Assembly (NCBI RefSeq): GCF_005938215.1
Contig: NZ_VCPD01000001.1
Coordinates: 620,001 to 684,000, forward strand
Length of the DNA stretch: 64,000 nucleotides
Direction: 5' to 3'
Origin: Ruegeria sediminis
Lineage (GTDB): Bacteria; Pseudomonadota; Alphaproteobacteria; Rhodobacterales; Rhodobacteraceae
Shown: in pieces, positions 34,714 through 44,370 of the stretch
How the letters are laid out: every line of letters starts with the position of its first letter
Position numbering within the stretch: the first letter of the stretch is position 1
The notes under the pieces: generated by a model
What the model saw: the letters and a program-made list of their open reading frames with translations, nothing else
What the model was told of the DNA's origin: nothing
The model's database searches: none
Made by a program: the position numbers and the translations under genes

Positions 34714-35814
34714 TCAATGCAGCAAGGGGCGCATCGCCAGCGCCTCGGCGCGGTCGAGCATCCGGGCGACGGTGCGCAGGCTCAGGCGGCGGTGGGCCAA
34801 TGCACCGGTTTCGAAGATGGCGGCGAGGGCGTCGGTGGCAGGCTCGGGAAGTCCACGACGCGCGGCTTCGGTCATGGCGAAGTCCCTCAACTGCCCCGTG
34901 GTCAAATCCGGCAGATCCAGCACCACGCAGCGGCTCTGAAACGGTTCCGGCAGGCCCTGCCTGCTGTTCGCCGTCATCACCCAGTTGACCCAGGACATGT
35001 CCATCTTGACCTGGAAGAACGGGCATTCCCAGGTCGCCGCCGTCATCCGCTCCAGCAGCGGCAGCAGGGCGTCAGTGAGCGTATGGCGGGAGCCTTTGTT
35101 GGAGTGGACCTCATCAGCCTTCTCGATCTCGTCGATGATGACCAGCGGCCCGGCATGCCGGCTGTTCAGGACCGTGTTGACCAGCTTGCCCGCATGGGCG
35201 CTGCCCCAGCCGCGCTGGGATCCGGTGAGCGCGAAGGACGCAGGCTCGCCCGTTGCGTCAATCTTGGTCGCGGGGACCTCCAGGTGATGGGCCAGTCGCC
35301 GGGCCCAAAAGCTCTTGCCGATGCCGGGCGGGCCGATCAGAACGAGCGGGCTGAAACGGACACCGCGCAGGCCCTCGCGCGCCGAGGCCCGCAGCCCGTG
35401 CCAGACGGCTTCGGTGGCGGGCGCCATCCAGGGCATCTCGGCGTGCAGGGCAGCGGCGATCTCGTCCGCCTCGTGTTCGGAGGTGACGCGGGTGACCGGC
35501 AGTCCGCCACGAATGGGCGTCAGCTTGGCGCGATTCTCCTCGCTCAGATGAGACAGGCCGGACAGGGCGTCCAGCCGCTGCACGTACCGGTGCGCGCGGC
35601 GCCGGATTTTCCGCCGTTCGGCCTCATTCAGATAGTCGAAGACCTGATCCATCTTGTCGCGGTCGCCTTCATCGCCGTCGGTCTGCGCCGCCTGGCGTTG
35701 CCTGCGGAGGCCGCGCAGGAATGTCTTCAGGCGCCGCTCGACCTCGTGCAGCGTCGGCAGGTCGTCTTCGAACCGCAGCGCATGAAATGGAATCGTGGTG
35801 GTGGCACGGGGCAT
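34714..35814 (-). CDS. AAA+ ATPase at the transposon right end
   Basis: A 366-residue ATPase with Walker A GPPGIGKS (161-168), Walker B PLVIIDEIEKA (223-233) and an arginine-rich helical N-terminus (VERRLKTFLRGLRRQRQ). The ATPase part is Lon-like in look, but no protease domain is present. It is the only gene between the IetAS pair and the right terminal repeat, 270 bp from it. ATG 35814 follows AAAGGATT. It could be cargo or help transposition; nothing in the sequence decides. Confidence 0.75.
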   Translation of the reverse strand: MPRATTTIPFHALRFEDDLPTLHEVERRLKTFLRGLRRQRQAAQTDGDEGDRDKMDQVFDYLNEAERRKIRRRAHRYVQRLDALSGLSHLSEENRAKLTPIRGGLPVTRVTSEHEADEIAAALHAEMPWMAPATEAVWHGLRASAREGLRGVRFSPLVLIGPPGIGKSFWARRLAHHLEVPATKIDATGEPASFALTGSQRGWGSAHAGKLVNTVLNSRHAGPLVIIDEIEKADEVHSNKGSRHTLTDALLPLLERMTAATWECPFFQVKMDMSWVNWVMTANSRQGLPEPFQSRCVVLDLPDLTTGQLRDFAMTEAARRGLPEPATDALAAIFETGALAHRRLSLRTVARMLDRAEALAMRPLLH

Positions 35815-36059
35815 CGCAGAATCCTTTCGAGGCGCGACGGGGCTAGCCGCGCTGGTGTCCACACCGCCGGGGCGGGCAGGCTGATGGGTATGAAGGGTTC
35901 CGGAACCTGTGGAACGATTAGGGAACAACTAACATGCTGCGTGTCAACGCATCCTGGTTGGGTTGCGCCATCGAACCCGGCCGGAATGAACGAACTGCTA
36001 CATGGCACACAAGTTGTTGAAAGAACTGCGCTAAAAGGAAGGTAGATTCGAAGGCAGTT

Positions 36060-36101
36060 CAAAAAACCGTTTTTTGTCGCAAAAACGGACTTTGGACGTC
36101 G
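36060..36101 (-). repeat. TnsB-type sites at the right end
   Basis: Read from the outside in (minus strand), CGACGTCCAAAGTCCGTT starts at 36101 and CGACAAAAAACGGTTTTTTG at 36079, 22 bp apart. A weaker copy, CGAATCTACCTTCC, may start near 36050. The right end thus has fewer clear sites than the left, the asymmetry known from Tn7 relatives. Confidence 0.65.
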
Positions 36102-36109
36102 AACGTCAC
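36084..36109 (-). repeat. Right terminal inverted repeat
   Basis: The reverse complement reads GTGACGTTCGAC-G-TCCAAAGTCCGTT and matches the left end at 25 of 26 bases. The base outside is C (CGT rather than TGT), so the outermost terminal base is altered or the end lies one base further in than in other Tn7 relatives. Confidence 0.85.
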
Positions 36110-36122
36110 GATGGCAATAAAC

Positions 36123-36199
36123 TGGCGATCCCGCGAGGACTCGAACCCCGAACCTGCTGATTAGAAGTCAGCTGCTCTATCCAGTTGAGCTACGGGACC
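36123..36199 (-). tRNA. tRNA-Arg (anticodon TCT)
   Basis: A 77-base cloverleaf on the minus strand. The acceptor stem GGTCCCG pairs with CGGGATC, the anticodon loop is CTTCTAA within a GCTGA/TCAGC stem, the T-arm contains GGTTCGAGTCC and CCA is encoded (36123-36125). It is the probable attachment gene of the Tn7-like element, whose right end lies 13 bp past its 3' end. Its first 23 bases also encode the C-terminus of the upstream GNAT gene. Confidence 0.93.
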
Positions 36200-36698
36200 G
36201 CTGCGACCTTTCTTGCGGCTTTTGCCCGCCGGGTTCAAGAGCCAAGCGCATGAACGCGCTATTCGGATCTTCGGTGTAGCCGTGGATCGGCCCGCACCTG
36301 GAATAACCCAACACCTCGTAGAGCTTGCGCGCCGCGTCATAGCCGGGCAGATGCTCCGCCCCGGTCTCCAGCACCAGCGCGGTCGCGCCGGCGGCGCGGG
36401 CCTGCGCGGCCAGGTGCTCCATCATCACCCGCGCCAGTCCGCGCCCCCGCGCGGCGGCCAGCACATGCACCGATTTCACCTCGGCCGTGCCGTCCGGCAG
36501 CGGCTTGAGCGCGCCGCAGCCCAAGGGCTCGCCATTCTCGTAAAGCGCCCAGAACCGCACGCCCGGTTCGCGCAGCGCGTCGGCGTCCATGGTGTGATTG
36601 CTTTCGGGCGGCCCCGCCTGCCGGCCATGCGCCAGATGGGCGGCAATGACCGGGCGCAGGTCATCCGCCCCCGGGTCCGCCTCGCGGAGTTCGATCAT
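36177..36698 (-). CDS. GNAT family N-acetyltransferase
   Basis: A 173-residue acetyltransferase: VKSVHVLAAARGRGLARVMMEHLAAQA holds the acetyl-CoA loop (R-G-R-G-L-A), followed by ALVLETGAEHLPGYDAARKLYEVLGY. Substrate unknown. The frame has no stop before the tRNA-Arg gene and ends on a TAG within its D-arm, so the last eight codons overlap the tRNA. The start ATG directly abuts the stop of the complex I subunit gene. Confidence 0.88.
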   Translation of the reverse strand: MIELREADPGADDLRPVIAAHLAHGRQAGPPESNHTMDADALREPGVRFWALYENGEPLGCGALKPLPDGTAEVKSVHVLAAARGRGLARVMMEHLAAQARAAGATALVLETGAEHLPGYDAARKLYEVLGYSRCGPIHGYTEDPNSAFMRLALEPGGQKPQERSQRSRSSTG

Positions 36699-37010
36699 TC
36701 AATGGGTCCAGGGGTTGCGCCGGTCCGGAGCGAAATTCTCGCCATAGCCGCGCGGACGCAGGTTGGGCTTGCGCTTGTGCGGCTCGCTCACCAGTGCGTC
36801 GATCCCGTGCGCCTTGGCGTAGTCCAGCGCCTCTTCCTTGGTGTCGAATTTCAGCCGCACCTGGCTCTGCGTGTCCGAGGACGACGTCCACCCCATCAGC
36901 GGATCCACCTCGCGCGCCGATGCCGGAGCGAATTCCAGAACCCACCGGCGGGTCTTGGCCATCCCCGAGGTCATCGCATTTCTTGCGGGCTGATAGATCC
37001 GTGCGCGCAT
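36699..37010 (-). CDS. ETC complex I subunit, NDUFS4-like
   Basis: A 103-residue protein of the conserved-region family that includes mitochondrial NDUFS4 (18-kDa, AQDQ). [38 protein letters not shown] and [17 protein letters not shown] are signatures. An accessory subunit of NADH:ubiquinone oxidoreductase found in alphaproteobacteria, away from the nuo cluster. It is first in a unit with the GNAT gene. Confidence 0.9.
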   Translation of the reverse strand: MRARIYQPARNAMTSGMAKTRRWVLEFAPASAREVDPLMGWTSSSDTQSQVRLKFDTKEEALDYAKAHGIDALVSEPHKRKPNLRPRGYGENFAPDRRNPWTH

Positions 37011-37158
37011 GTCGGCTCTCCGTCGTCACTTGGCTCCGATGTTTATGCGTCAGAGCGCGGGCGGCGACAAGGCCGCAAATGCCGCATCCCCGGCCGCGCC
37101 GATTGCCCCTTGAACAGGAACAAAAACGGACCAAAATCGGGCGATGAAAGGAATCCCC

Positions 37159-39345
<2,187 letters not shown>

Positions 39346-39352
39346 CTACTTC

Positions 39353-40156
39353 CTAATCTGCTGTTTTCTTGTACGCTTTCATAGCGAAAGACATCGCTTG
39401 GCCTGACAATCCCATGGTTATGGGCCCTTTAATGTACTTTAGTCCAAAGTGCGCTACTTGCCCGGTGTCAGGACAACGCCAAAACCTTTTGTAGAGTTCT
39501 CGCATGTATCTTTCTTCGGGAAGCCCGTAATTACGCCGGCTTTCGTTGACACTTTGAAACGTCGCGAAAGCAACCAAATCTGCTAGAGCCAACATTGGCT
39601 CCTCTGCCTTGGATCGATCAGTTATCGCTAGCGGGTCAACACGTTGCAAGAAAGCCGCACGGGGGTCTTTAGGCGATTTTCGGATAGCACTGATGTATGA
39701 CCTCAACCTCTGGTAGTTATGGTTTTTTCGTTCAAAAATGATACTCACATCCTCGCTTCTTACATTATGATGAGACATAAACTGCCCTAGCAACTCCAAC
39801 AAATAGTGTGAGCATTTATTGTAGTAGTCTTGCGCAATGTCCTCATCGGGAGTGCCTTCTAGGTAATCACCCAAAGTAGATTTTTTTGAGATTACACCGA
39901 ATGCGAGCATCTTGATCGATGCGGCTTCGCGCGAAAATACTGCTGTCTGAAAGTGGTTTAGTTCGGCGCAATGAAGTTCTTTACCTAACCGGCTTTTCAA
40001 ATTGCCGAGCCAACTCAAAGTCGCTTCAATGTGCGTTTCTGGGATTAAGACACCTCCCAGCGTCAAATAAGGCGACGCACCACGATCCGAGAAACTTTCT
40101 CTAACTTTTCTTAGGCCTTGATCACCACTTTCATCGACCAGAAATACGTAACGCAT
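39353..40156 (-). CDS. DUF3800 protein (RNase H-like fold)
   Basis: A 267-residue protein with the DUF3800 hallmarks: an N-terminal VFLVDESGDQG with two acidic residues, SIIFERKNHN in the middle, and MLALADLVAFATF with a late Asp. The family is predicted to have an RNase H-like nuclease fold and often occurs in mobile or defence contexts. The gene is much AT-richer than uvrB and its other neighbours and converges on uvrB with 7 bases between stops, indicating recent acquisition. Confidence 0.8.
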   Translation of the reverse strand: MRYVFLVDESGDQGLRKVRESFSDRGASPYLTLGGVLIPETHIEATLSWLGNLKSRLGKELHCAELNHFQTAVFSREAASIKMLAFGVISKKSTLGDYLEGTPDEDIAQDYYNKCSHYLLELLGQFMSHHNVRSEDVSIIFERKNHNYQRLRSYISAIRKSPKDPRAAFLQRVDPLAITDRSKAEEPMLALADLVAFATFQSVNESRRNYGLPEERYMRELYKRFWRCPDTGQVAHFGLKYIKGPITMGLSGQAMSFAMKAYKKTAD

Positions 40157-40329
40157 TTTTGTTCAAATCGCCCAGTATCAACATGACACCTTCAACCTAA
40201 GCGCGTTTGATTGGTTCAGCAAGAGTTGATTATGGACCGAACCTACGCCGCTAACTCCGCGCGATTCTGCTTGGTCAACCCGGCCGCGACCGGCAAACGT
40301 AGAACGGCGTTCACCCCGCCCCACACCCC

Positions 40330-40578
40330 TCAAAAATCGAACAGATCCTCCAGAAACCCGCCGCGTTTCTTCTTCTTGCGGTACCCATGATCCGACCGGT
40401 CGTCATACTCCCGCTGCTGCGGCGGGGGCGGGGGCGGCGCATAAGCCGACGAGCGTTCGATGATCTTGTCCAGTTCGCCCCGGTCCAGCCACACGCCGCG
40501 GCATTGCGGGCAATAGTCGATCTCGACCCCGCTGCGCTCGGCAATCACCAGTTCGGTTCCGTCAATCGGGCATTTCAT
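40330..40578 (-). CDS. TFIIB-type zinc-ribbon protein
   Basis: An 82-residue protein with a zf-TFIIB domain: MKCPIDGTELV ... IDYCPQCRGVWLDRGELDKII, where one Cys comes from the first CP and two from CPQC, with the usual variant ligation. A proline run (PPPPPPP) and a basic stretch (RKKKKRGG) lead to a FLEDLFDF end. It is a common small protein of unknown function. Confidence 0.85.
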   Translation of the reverse strand: MKCPIDGTELVIAERSGVEIDYCPQCRGVWLDRGELDKIIERSSAYAPPPPPPQQREYDDRSDHGYRKKKKRGGFLEDLFDF

Positions 40579-40817
40579 CGGCAGGTCTCCTTTCGCTCTC
40601 GGTCAGAGATGGGACGCTCGGGCCGGTTTTCCACCCGGAGGCCCGCGGTTTCGCCCGCCGGGCGCCGCGGAATCCCCGCGCCATCGGCCAGTCTCCGCCG
40701 CCGCAGGGCGCTGAATCCGCGGGACGAGAAATATTTGCGCCGCCCCCTCTTGCGCAGCCCTTTCCGCGCACCATTTACCCTGCGGTTTTCACCCATGCTC
40801 AAAGGAGCACCCCCAAA

Positions 40818-41066
40818 ATGCGCAGCCTTGTTTTCGCCGCCGCCCTTCTGGCAGCCGCCCCCGCCCTGGCCGACGAGGTCACCGGCACCATCCTGGCCTA
40901 CGACCGCGTCGAAGGACTGATCGTTCTGACCGACAAGACCGTCTGGTCGCTCGAACTGATCGAGGCCGCGCCCGAGGGCCTGGTCGCCGGCGACATGATC
41001 CACATCGAATACGAGACCGCCGGCGAAGACGGCATCACCAAGATCAACGCGATCCACAAGAAGTAA
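40818..41066 (+). CDS. Small exported DUF1344-like protein
   Basis: An 82-residue protein with a Sec signal (RSLVFAAALLAAAPALADE) and one small beta domain (GTILAYDRVEGLIVLTDKTVWSLEL ... GDMIHIEYETAGEDG), as in DUF1344. Periplasmic; function unknown. GGAG precedes the ATG. Confidence 0.78.
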   Translation: MRSLVFAAALLAAAPALADEVTGTILAYDRVEGLIVLTDKTVWSLELIEAAPEGLVAGDMIHIEYETAGEDGITKINAIHKK

Positions 41067-41112
41067 CGCCAGGCACGCCGGGCGCAGGTCTGCCCCGGCG
41101 TGCGGCGCCCGC

Positions 41113-41535
41113 TCAGGGCCGCACGAATTTCGCGCTGCCAACCATCCGCTGCCGGGCCTCCGGCGCCGGTGCGGGCGCGGCCATGCGCGGCGCCGCCCTC
41201 GGGGCCGACCCGCAGGCCACGCCATCCCCGTCGGGATCGTTGCGCAGATGGTATCCCGGCCCGCCGCGATAGGCCGGCGCCACGCCAACGGCCCGCGCCG
41301 CATCGCAGCCCGCCAGCGCCACGATATGCAGCACCGCCTCGGCCGGCTCGTAGGGGCTGGTGCGCAGGTACACGCCCAGCGCGATGCCGAAGGTGGTGAC
41401 CGGCAGCAACAGGATCATCAGCAGGATCCGCACCGGCGACAGCGCGCGCCGGCGCAACGCCTCGGCCCGCCAGTGACGTCTGGCGGAACGCGGATTCGGG
41501 ATGATCTCTTCGCTCGACTCGGGGCCTCTTCGCAT
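41113..41535 (-). CDS. Membrane-anchored excalibur domain protein
   Basis: A 140-residue protein with one transmembrane segment (ILLMILLLPVTTFGIALGVYL) and a C-terminal excalibur domain (YRGGPGYHLRNDPDGDGVACG), the DxDxDGxxC motif that binds calcium in surface proteins. I start it at 41535; the longer frame upstream is antisense to the next gene. It is divergent from the oxidase-like gene at 41570. Confidence 0.8.
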   Translation of the reverse strand: MRRGPESSEEIIPNPRSARRHWRAEALRRRALSPVRILLMILLLPVTTFGIALGVYLRTSPYEPAEAVLHIVALAGCDAARAVGVAPAYRGGPGYHLRNDPDGDGVACGSAPRAAPRMAAPAPAPEARQRMVGSAKFVRP

Positions 41536-41569
41536 GGATGCTGTGGTAGATGCAGATTGTGGCCTCAGC

Positions 41570-42052
41570 ATGACCCGACCCGACCCGTTCCAACCCGCCG
41601 ACGACACCGCCCGAGGCATGGCCAGGGGGCTGGTCCAAAACGCCGCCCATGCCGCGCTGGCGGTGCTGCGGCCGGGCACCGCCCTGCCCTCGGTCGCCCG
41701 CATCGCGCTGGCGACCGACACGCAGGGCCGCCCCATCTCGCTGATCTCCAGCCTCGCGGCCCACACGCAGGCGCTCGAGGCGGACCCGGCCTGCGCGCTG
41801 CTGATCGGGGAACCGGGCGACAAGGGCGATCCGCTGACCCATCCGCGCCTGACGCTGCACTGCACCGCCCGCCTGATCCCCCGCGACGCGCCCCAGCACG
41901 CCACGCTCCGCGACCGCTACCTGGCGCTGCGCCCAAAGGCGAAACTCTACGCCGATTTCGCCGATTTCCGCTTCGTCCGCTTCGACATCTCCGACGGGCT
42001 GCTCAATGCCGGGTTCGGCAGGGCCTACCGGCTGGGCCCAGGCGATTTCTGA
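41570..42052 (+). CDS. HugZ/pyridoxamine-phosphate-oxidase-like protein
   Basis: A 160-residue split-barrel protein of the HugZ family: VARIALATDTQGRPISLISSLAAHTQALEADPACALLIGE and LTLHCTARLIPRD are typical. HugZ proteins degrade haem in some bacteria, but this short form lacks the C-terminal extension, so a flavin- or haem-binding role is only suggested. The hemP gene is too far away (40 kb) to help. Confidence 0.8.
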   Translation: MTRPDPFQPADDTARGMARGLVQNAAHAALAVLRPGTALPSVARIALATDTQGRPISLISSLAAHTQALEADPACALLIGEPGDKGDPLTHPRLTLHCTARLIPRDAPQHATLRDRYLALRPKAKLYADFADFRFVRFDISDGLLNAGFGRAYRLGPGDF

Positions 42053-42168
42053 CCCCGCAGCCTTGCCCGACTCGGTCAACAGGCGCAGAATGGGGGCATC
42101 CCTTCAACGGCGCCCTGGTTGCGCCTCATGCGCTCGGCCGGGTCGCCAATGGATCCACGGAGGATACC

Positions 42169-42639
42169 ATGACCATTGCCGCGCGTCTGAAACATCATCT
42201 CGAGGCTCAGGGCCTGCCCTTCAACATGGTCCGCCACCCCTATGCCGCCACGGCCGCCGAAACCGCCGAGGCCGCGCATGTGCCCGGCGACCATCTGGCG
42301 AAATCCGTCCTCATCCACATGGAGGAAGGGCCGATGCTGGCCGTCGTCCCCTCGAACCACCATGTCGATCTGACGACCCTGCAGTCAATCCTGTCGCGCC
42401 GGATCGGGCTGGCGCCGGAAACCGAGGTGGAAGAGGTCTTTGACGATTGCGACATCGGCGCCGCGCCGCCCGTCGGCGTCGCCTACAACGTGCCGACGAT
42501 CATCGACGACAGCCTGACCGGGCTGGACAAGGTCTGGTTCGAGGCCGGCGACCACAAGACCCTCATCGAGATGAAAGGCAGCGATTTCGACACGCTGATG
42601 AAGGATGCCAGGCACGGCTCCTTCTGCTGCCTGCACTGA
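42169..42639 (+). CDS. YbaK-type aminoacyl-tRNA deacylase
   Basis: A 156-residue editing protein of the YbaK/ProX fold. HPYAATAAETAEAAHVPGDHLAKSVL contains the catalytic-lysine region, and GAAPPVGVAYNVPTIIDDSL follows the GxxxP loop. These proteins hydrolyse mischarged Cys- or Ala-tRNA. ATG 42169 follows GGAGG. Confidence 0.88.
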   Translation: MTIAARLKHHLEAQGLPFNMVRHPYAATAAETAEAAHVPGDHLAKSVLIHMEEGPMLAVVPSNHHVDLTTLQSILSRRIGLAPETEVEEVFDDCDIGAAPPVGVAYNVPTIIDDSLTGLDKVWFEAGDHKTLIEMKGSDFDTLMKDARHGSFCCLH

Positions 42640-42690
42640 CCGCCGCCCGATGGCCGCCCCGCGAGGGCCGGCCACCAGAACCAGCGGGAC

Positions 42691-43098
42691 CTACCTCACG
42701 ACATGCACCGCGCATTGGGCGTGGCGCACCACATGCGTCGCGGTAGAGCCCAGGAAGATGTCCTGCATCCCCGGCCGGTGCGACGCCAGGATGATGAGGT
42801 CGGGCTTGTTCGCCTCGGCCCAGTCCAGAATCGACCGCCCCGAATGCCCTTCGATCACCTCGGCGGTCGCGTTGGGCAGCTTGGACGCCATCTCGTCCAG
42901 CTCGGCCTGGATCGCGGTGCGCGCCTCGGACAGGTACTCCACCGGCATGTAGGAGATTGCATAGTCCGGGATGTGCTCGACGACGTGCAGCAGCGTGACC
43001 TTCGCCTCCGGCGTGCCCAGCAATTGGGCCAGCTTGAGCGGCCCGGATACGTCGCGTTCGGAATCGAAGGAAATGGGCACTAGGATATTGTGATACAT
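42691..43098 (-). CDS. Universal stress protein
   Basis: A 135-residue UspA-fold protein with the N-terminal NILVPISFDSE, the ATP-binding segment LIILASHRPGMQDIFLGSTATHVVRHAQCAV (G-x2-G-x9-G-S/T) and HVVEHIPD after strand 2. Likely ATP-binding. It follows an ABM-domain gene on the same strand after 72 bases. Confidence 0.92.
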   Translation of the reverse strand: MYHNILVPISFDSERDVSGPLKLAQLLGTPEAKVTLLHVVEHIPDYAISYMPVEYLSEARTAIQAELDEMASKLPNATAEVIEGHSGRSILDWAEANKPDLIILASHRPGMQDIFLGSTATHVVRHAQCAVHVVR

Positions 43099-43170
43099 GG
43101 CTCGCGTCTCCCTTTCAGACAGTGCCAGATTGATGCGTTGCGGACCGGGACTCCTTGATCCAGGTCAGGA

Positions 43171-43491
43171 TCAGCCGAAGGTTTCGGCAACGTCGTACAT
43201 GACCGGTTCAAAGCTCTTGCACAGCTCGTTGATCTTGCGGTTCCGCTCGCGCATTTCCGGCGTGCGCAGCATGGCAAGGAAATCCTCGCGGCGCTGCCAT
43301 TGCGAATAGTTGGCGATCCGGGTCTGCGCGTCGTTCACGTGCAGCCCTGCCGACACGAATCCCGGCTGTTTCGAGATGAAGTTGGCATAGGCATCGGTCA
43401 GCGCCTCGAGAAGATCCTGGCATGTCCCGGGCGTCATCTCGAATGTTGTGATCACTGTCTGAACCGTTGCGTCCTTGGCAATCTTCGGCAT
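43171..43491 (-). CDS. Antibiotic biosynthesis monooxygenase-domain protein
   Basis: A 106-residue ABM-fold protein: VITTFEMTPGTCQDLLEALTDAY, ISKQPGFVSAGLHVN and IANYSQWQRREDFLAML are the two-strand/helix units. Usually dimeric, acting on quinols or haem, or without known enzymatic role. It starts with AAGGGAGATGCAAG upstream of ATG 43491. Confidence 0.85.
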   Translation of the reverse strand: MPKIAKDATVQTVITTFEMTPGTCQDLLEALTDAYANFISKQPGFVSAGLHVNDAQTRIANYSQWQRREDFLAMLRTPEMRERNRKINELCKSFEPVMYDVAETFG

Positions 43492-43675
43492 CTTGCATCT
43501 CCCTTTCTGCGCTTCAGCCTAACACAGGTTTTTCCGGATTGCGCCGAAATTCCTGCATTAATCCAGCGACTTCCGCCGCATCCGGCAAAGGGATGCCAAC
43601 GGCGCCCGAATCCGCCCGAAAAAACTAACCGGTCGTTAACCATGCTGTCGGATGGTGCGGCGCAAAGGGACACGC

Positions 43676-44341
43676 ATGGGCCGGCTCGTCATTTCCATCC
43701 TGCTCGCATTGGCGCTGGCGAAACCGGCGCTGGCGGGCGCGTGGCTGCGCGAGAAGGGAAGCGCGTTCACAGCCCTGTCCGTCACCGCGCACCGGACCGG
43801 CGAAGGCACGTATTACCACAAATCCTCGGTCTACGCGGAATGGGGCATGGCGCCGTGGCTGACCCTGGGCCTGGACGCCAACGAACGTCAGGATTTCAAT
43901 GGCCATGCCCTCGTCTTCGCCCGGCTGCCCGTGGCGGATCTCGGCGCGGCCGGGCGGCTCGCAGCCGAGTTCGGGCTCGGCACCCGTCACCGCCAGATGG
44001 ACTGGCGGACGACGTACAAGGCGACCCTGTCCTGGGGCAAGGGCTTTGCGGCCGGCCGGGGCGAAGGCTGGATCGCCCTCGACGCCGCCGTGGAATTTCC
44101 GTCCGCCGAGGATCGCATCCGCAAGCTCGACCTGACGGCGGGCCTGTCCTCGGGGCGGCGTTTCGACCCGCTCTTGCAGATCGAAACCTCCCGCATTCGC
44201 GGCCGCGCCACGTATTGGAGCGCGACCCCCTCCCTCATGATCCGCTCGCGCGGGGTCAGGGCCGTCTGGCTGCTGGGGGTCGAACACAACTCGGCCTTCC
44301 CGCGCCCCGGCTTGAAGCTCGCCCTGTGGCGCGAGTTCTGA
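43676..44341 (+). CDS. Exported beta-strand-rich protein
   Basis: A 221-residue protein with a Sec signal (LVISILLALALAKPALAGA). The rest alternates polar and hydrophobic residues (AFTALSVTAHRTGEGTYYHKSSVYAEWGMAPWLTLGLDAN) and ends in an aromatic residue (LALWREF), consistent with a small outer-membrane beta-barrel. No family recognised. ATG 43676 follows AAAGGGA. Confidence 0.72.
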   Translation: MGRLVISILLALALAKPALAGAWLREKGSAFTALSVTAHRTGEGTYYHKSSVYAEWGMAPWLTLGLDANERQDFNGHALVFARLPVADLGAAGRLAAEFGLGTRHRQMDWRTTYKATLSWGKGFAAGRGEGWIALDAAVEFPSAEDRIRKLDLTAGLSSGRRFDPLLQIETSRIRGRATYWSATPSLMIRSRGVRAVWLLGVEHNSAFPRPGLKLALWREF

Positions 44342-44370
44342 CCGGCGCGTGGAAAGGCCAAGCAACAAGG

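Larger units (their letters stand above)
3739..36109. mobile_element. Tn7-like transposon beside tRNA-Arg
   Basis: A segment of about 32.4 kb bounded by inverted ends (3739-3764 and 36084-36109, 25 of 26 bases identical). It carries tnsA, tnsB, tnsC and tniQ at the left end, with regulatory, detoxification and defence cargo to the right. The right end stops 13 bp from the encoded CCA of tRNA-Arg(TCT). The tns genes are visibly AT-richer than the chromosome on both sides. No cas gene or CRISPR array is present, so this is a TniQ-homing Tn7 relative rather than a CRISPR-associated one. A perfect 5-bp target duplication is not visible (ATCGA on the left, ATGGC on the right). Confidence 0.85.

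Noticed and set aside
3739..36109. A CRISPR-associated transposon
   Set aside because: No cas gene product and no array of regularly spaced direct repeats is seen in the element; the TniQ is long and TnsD-like rather than the short CRISPR-linked form.
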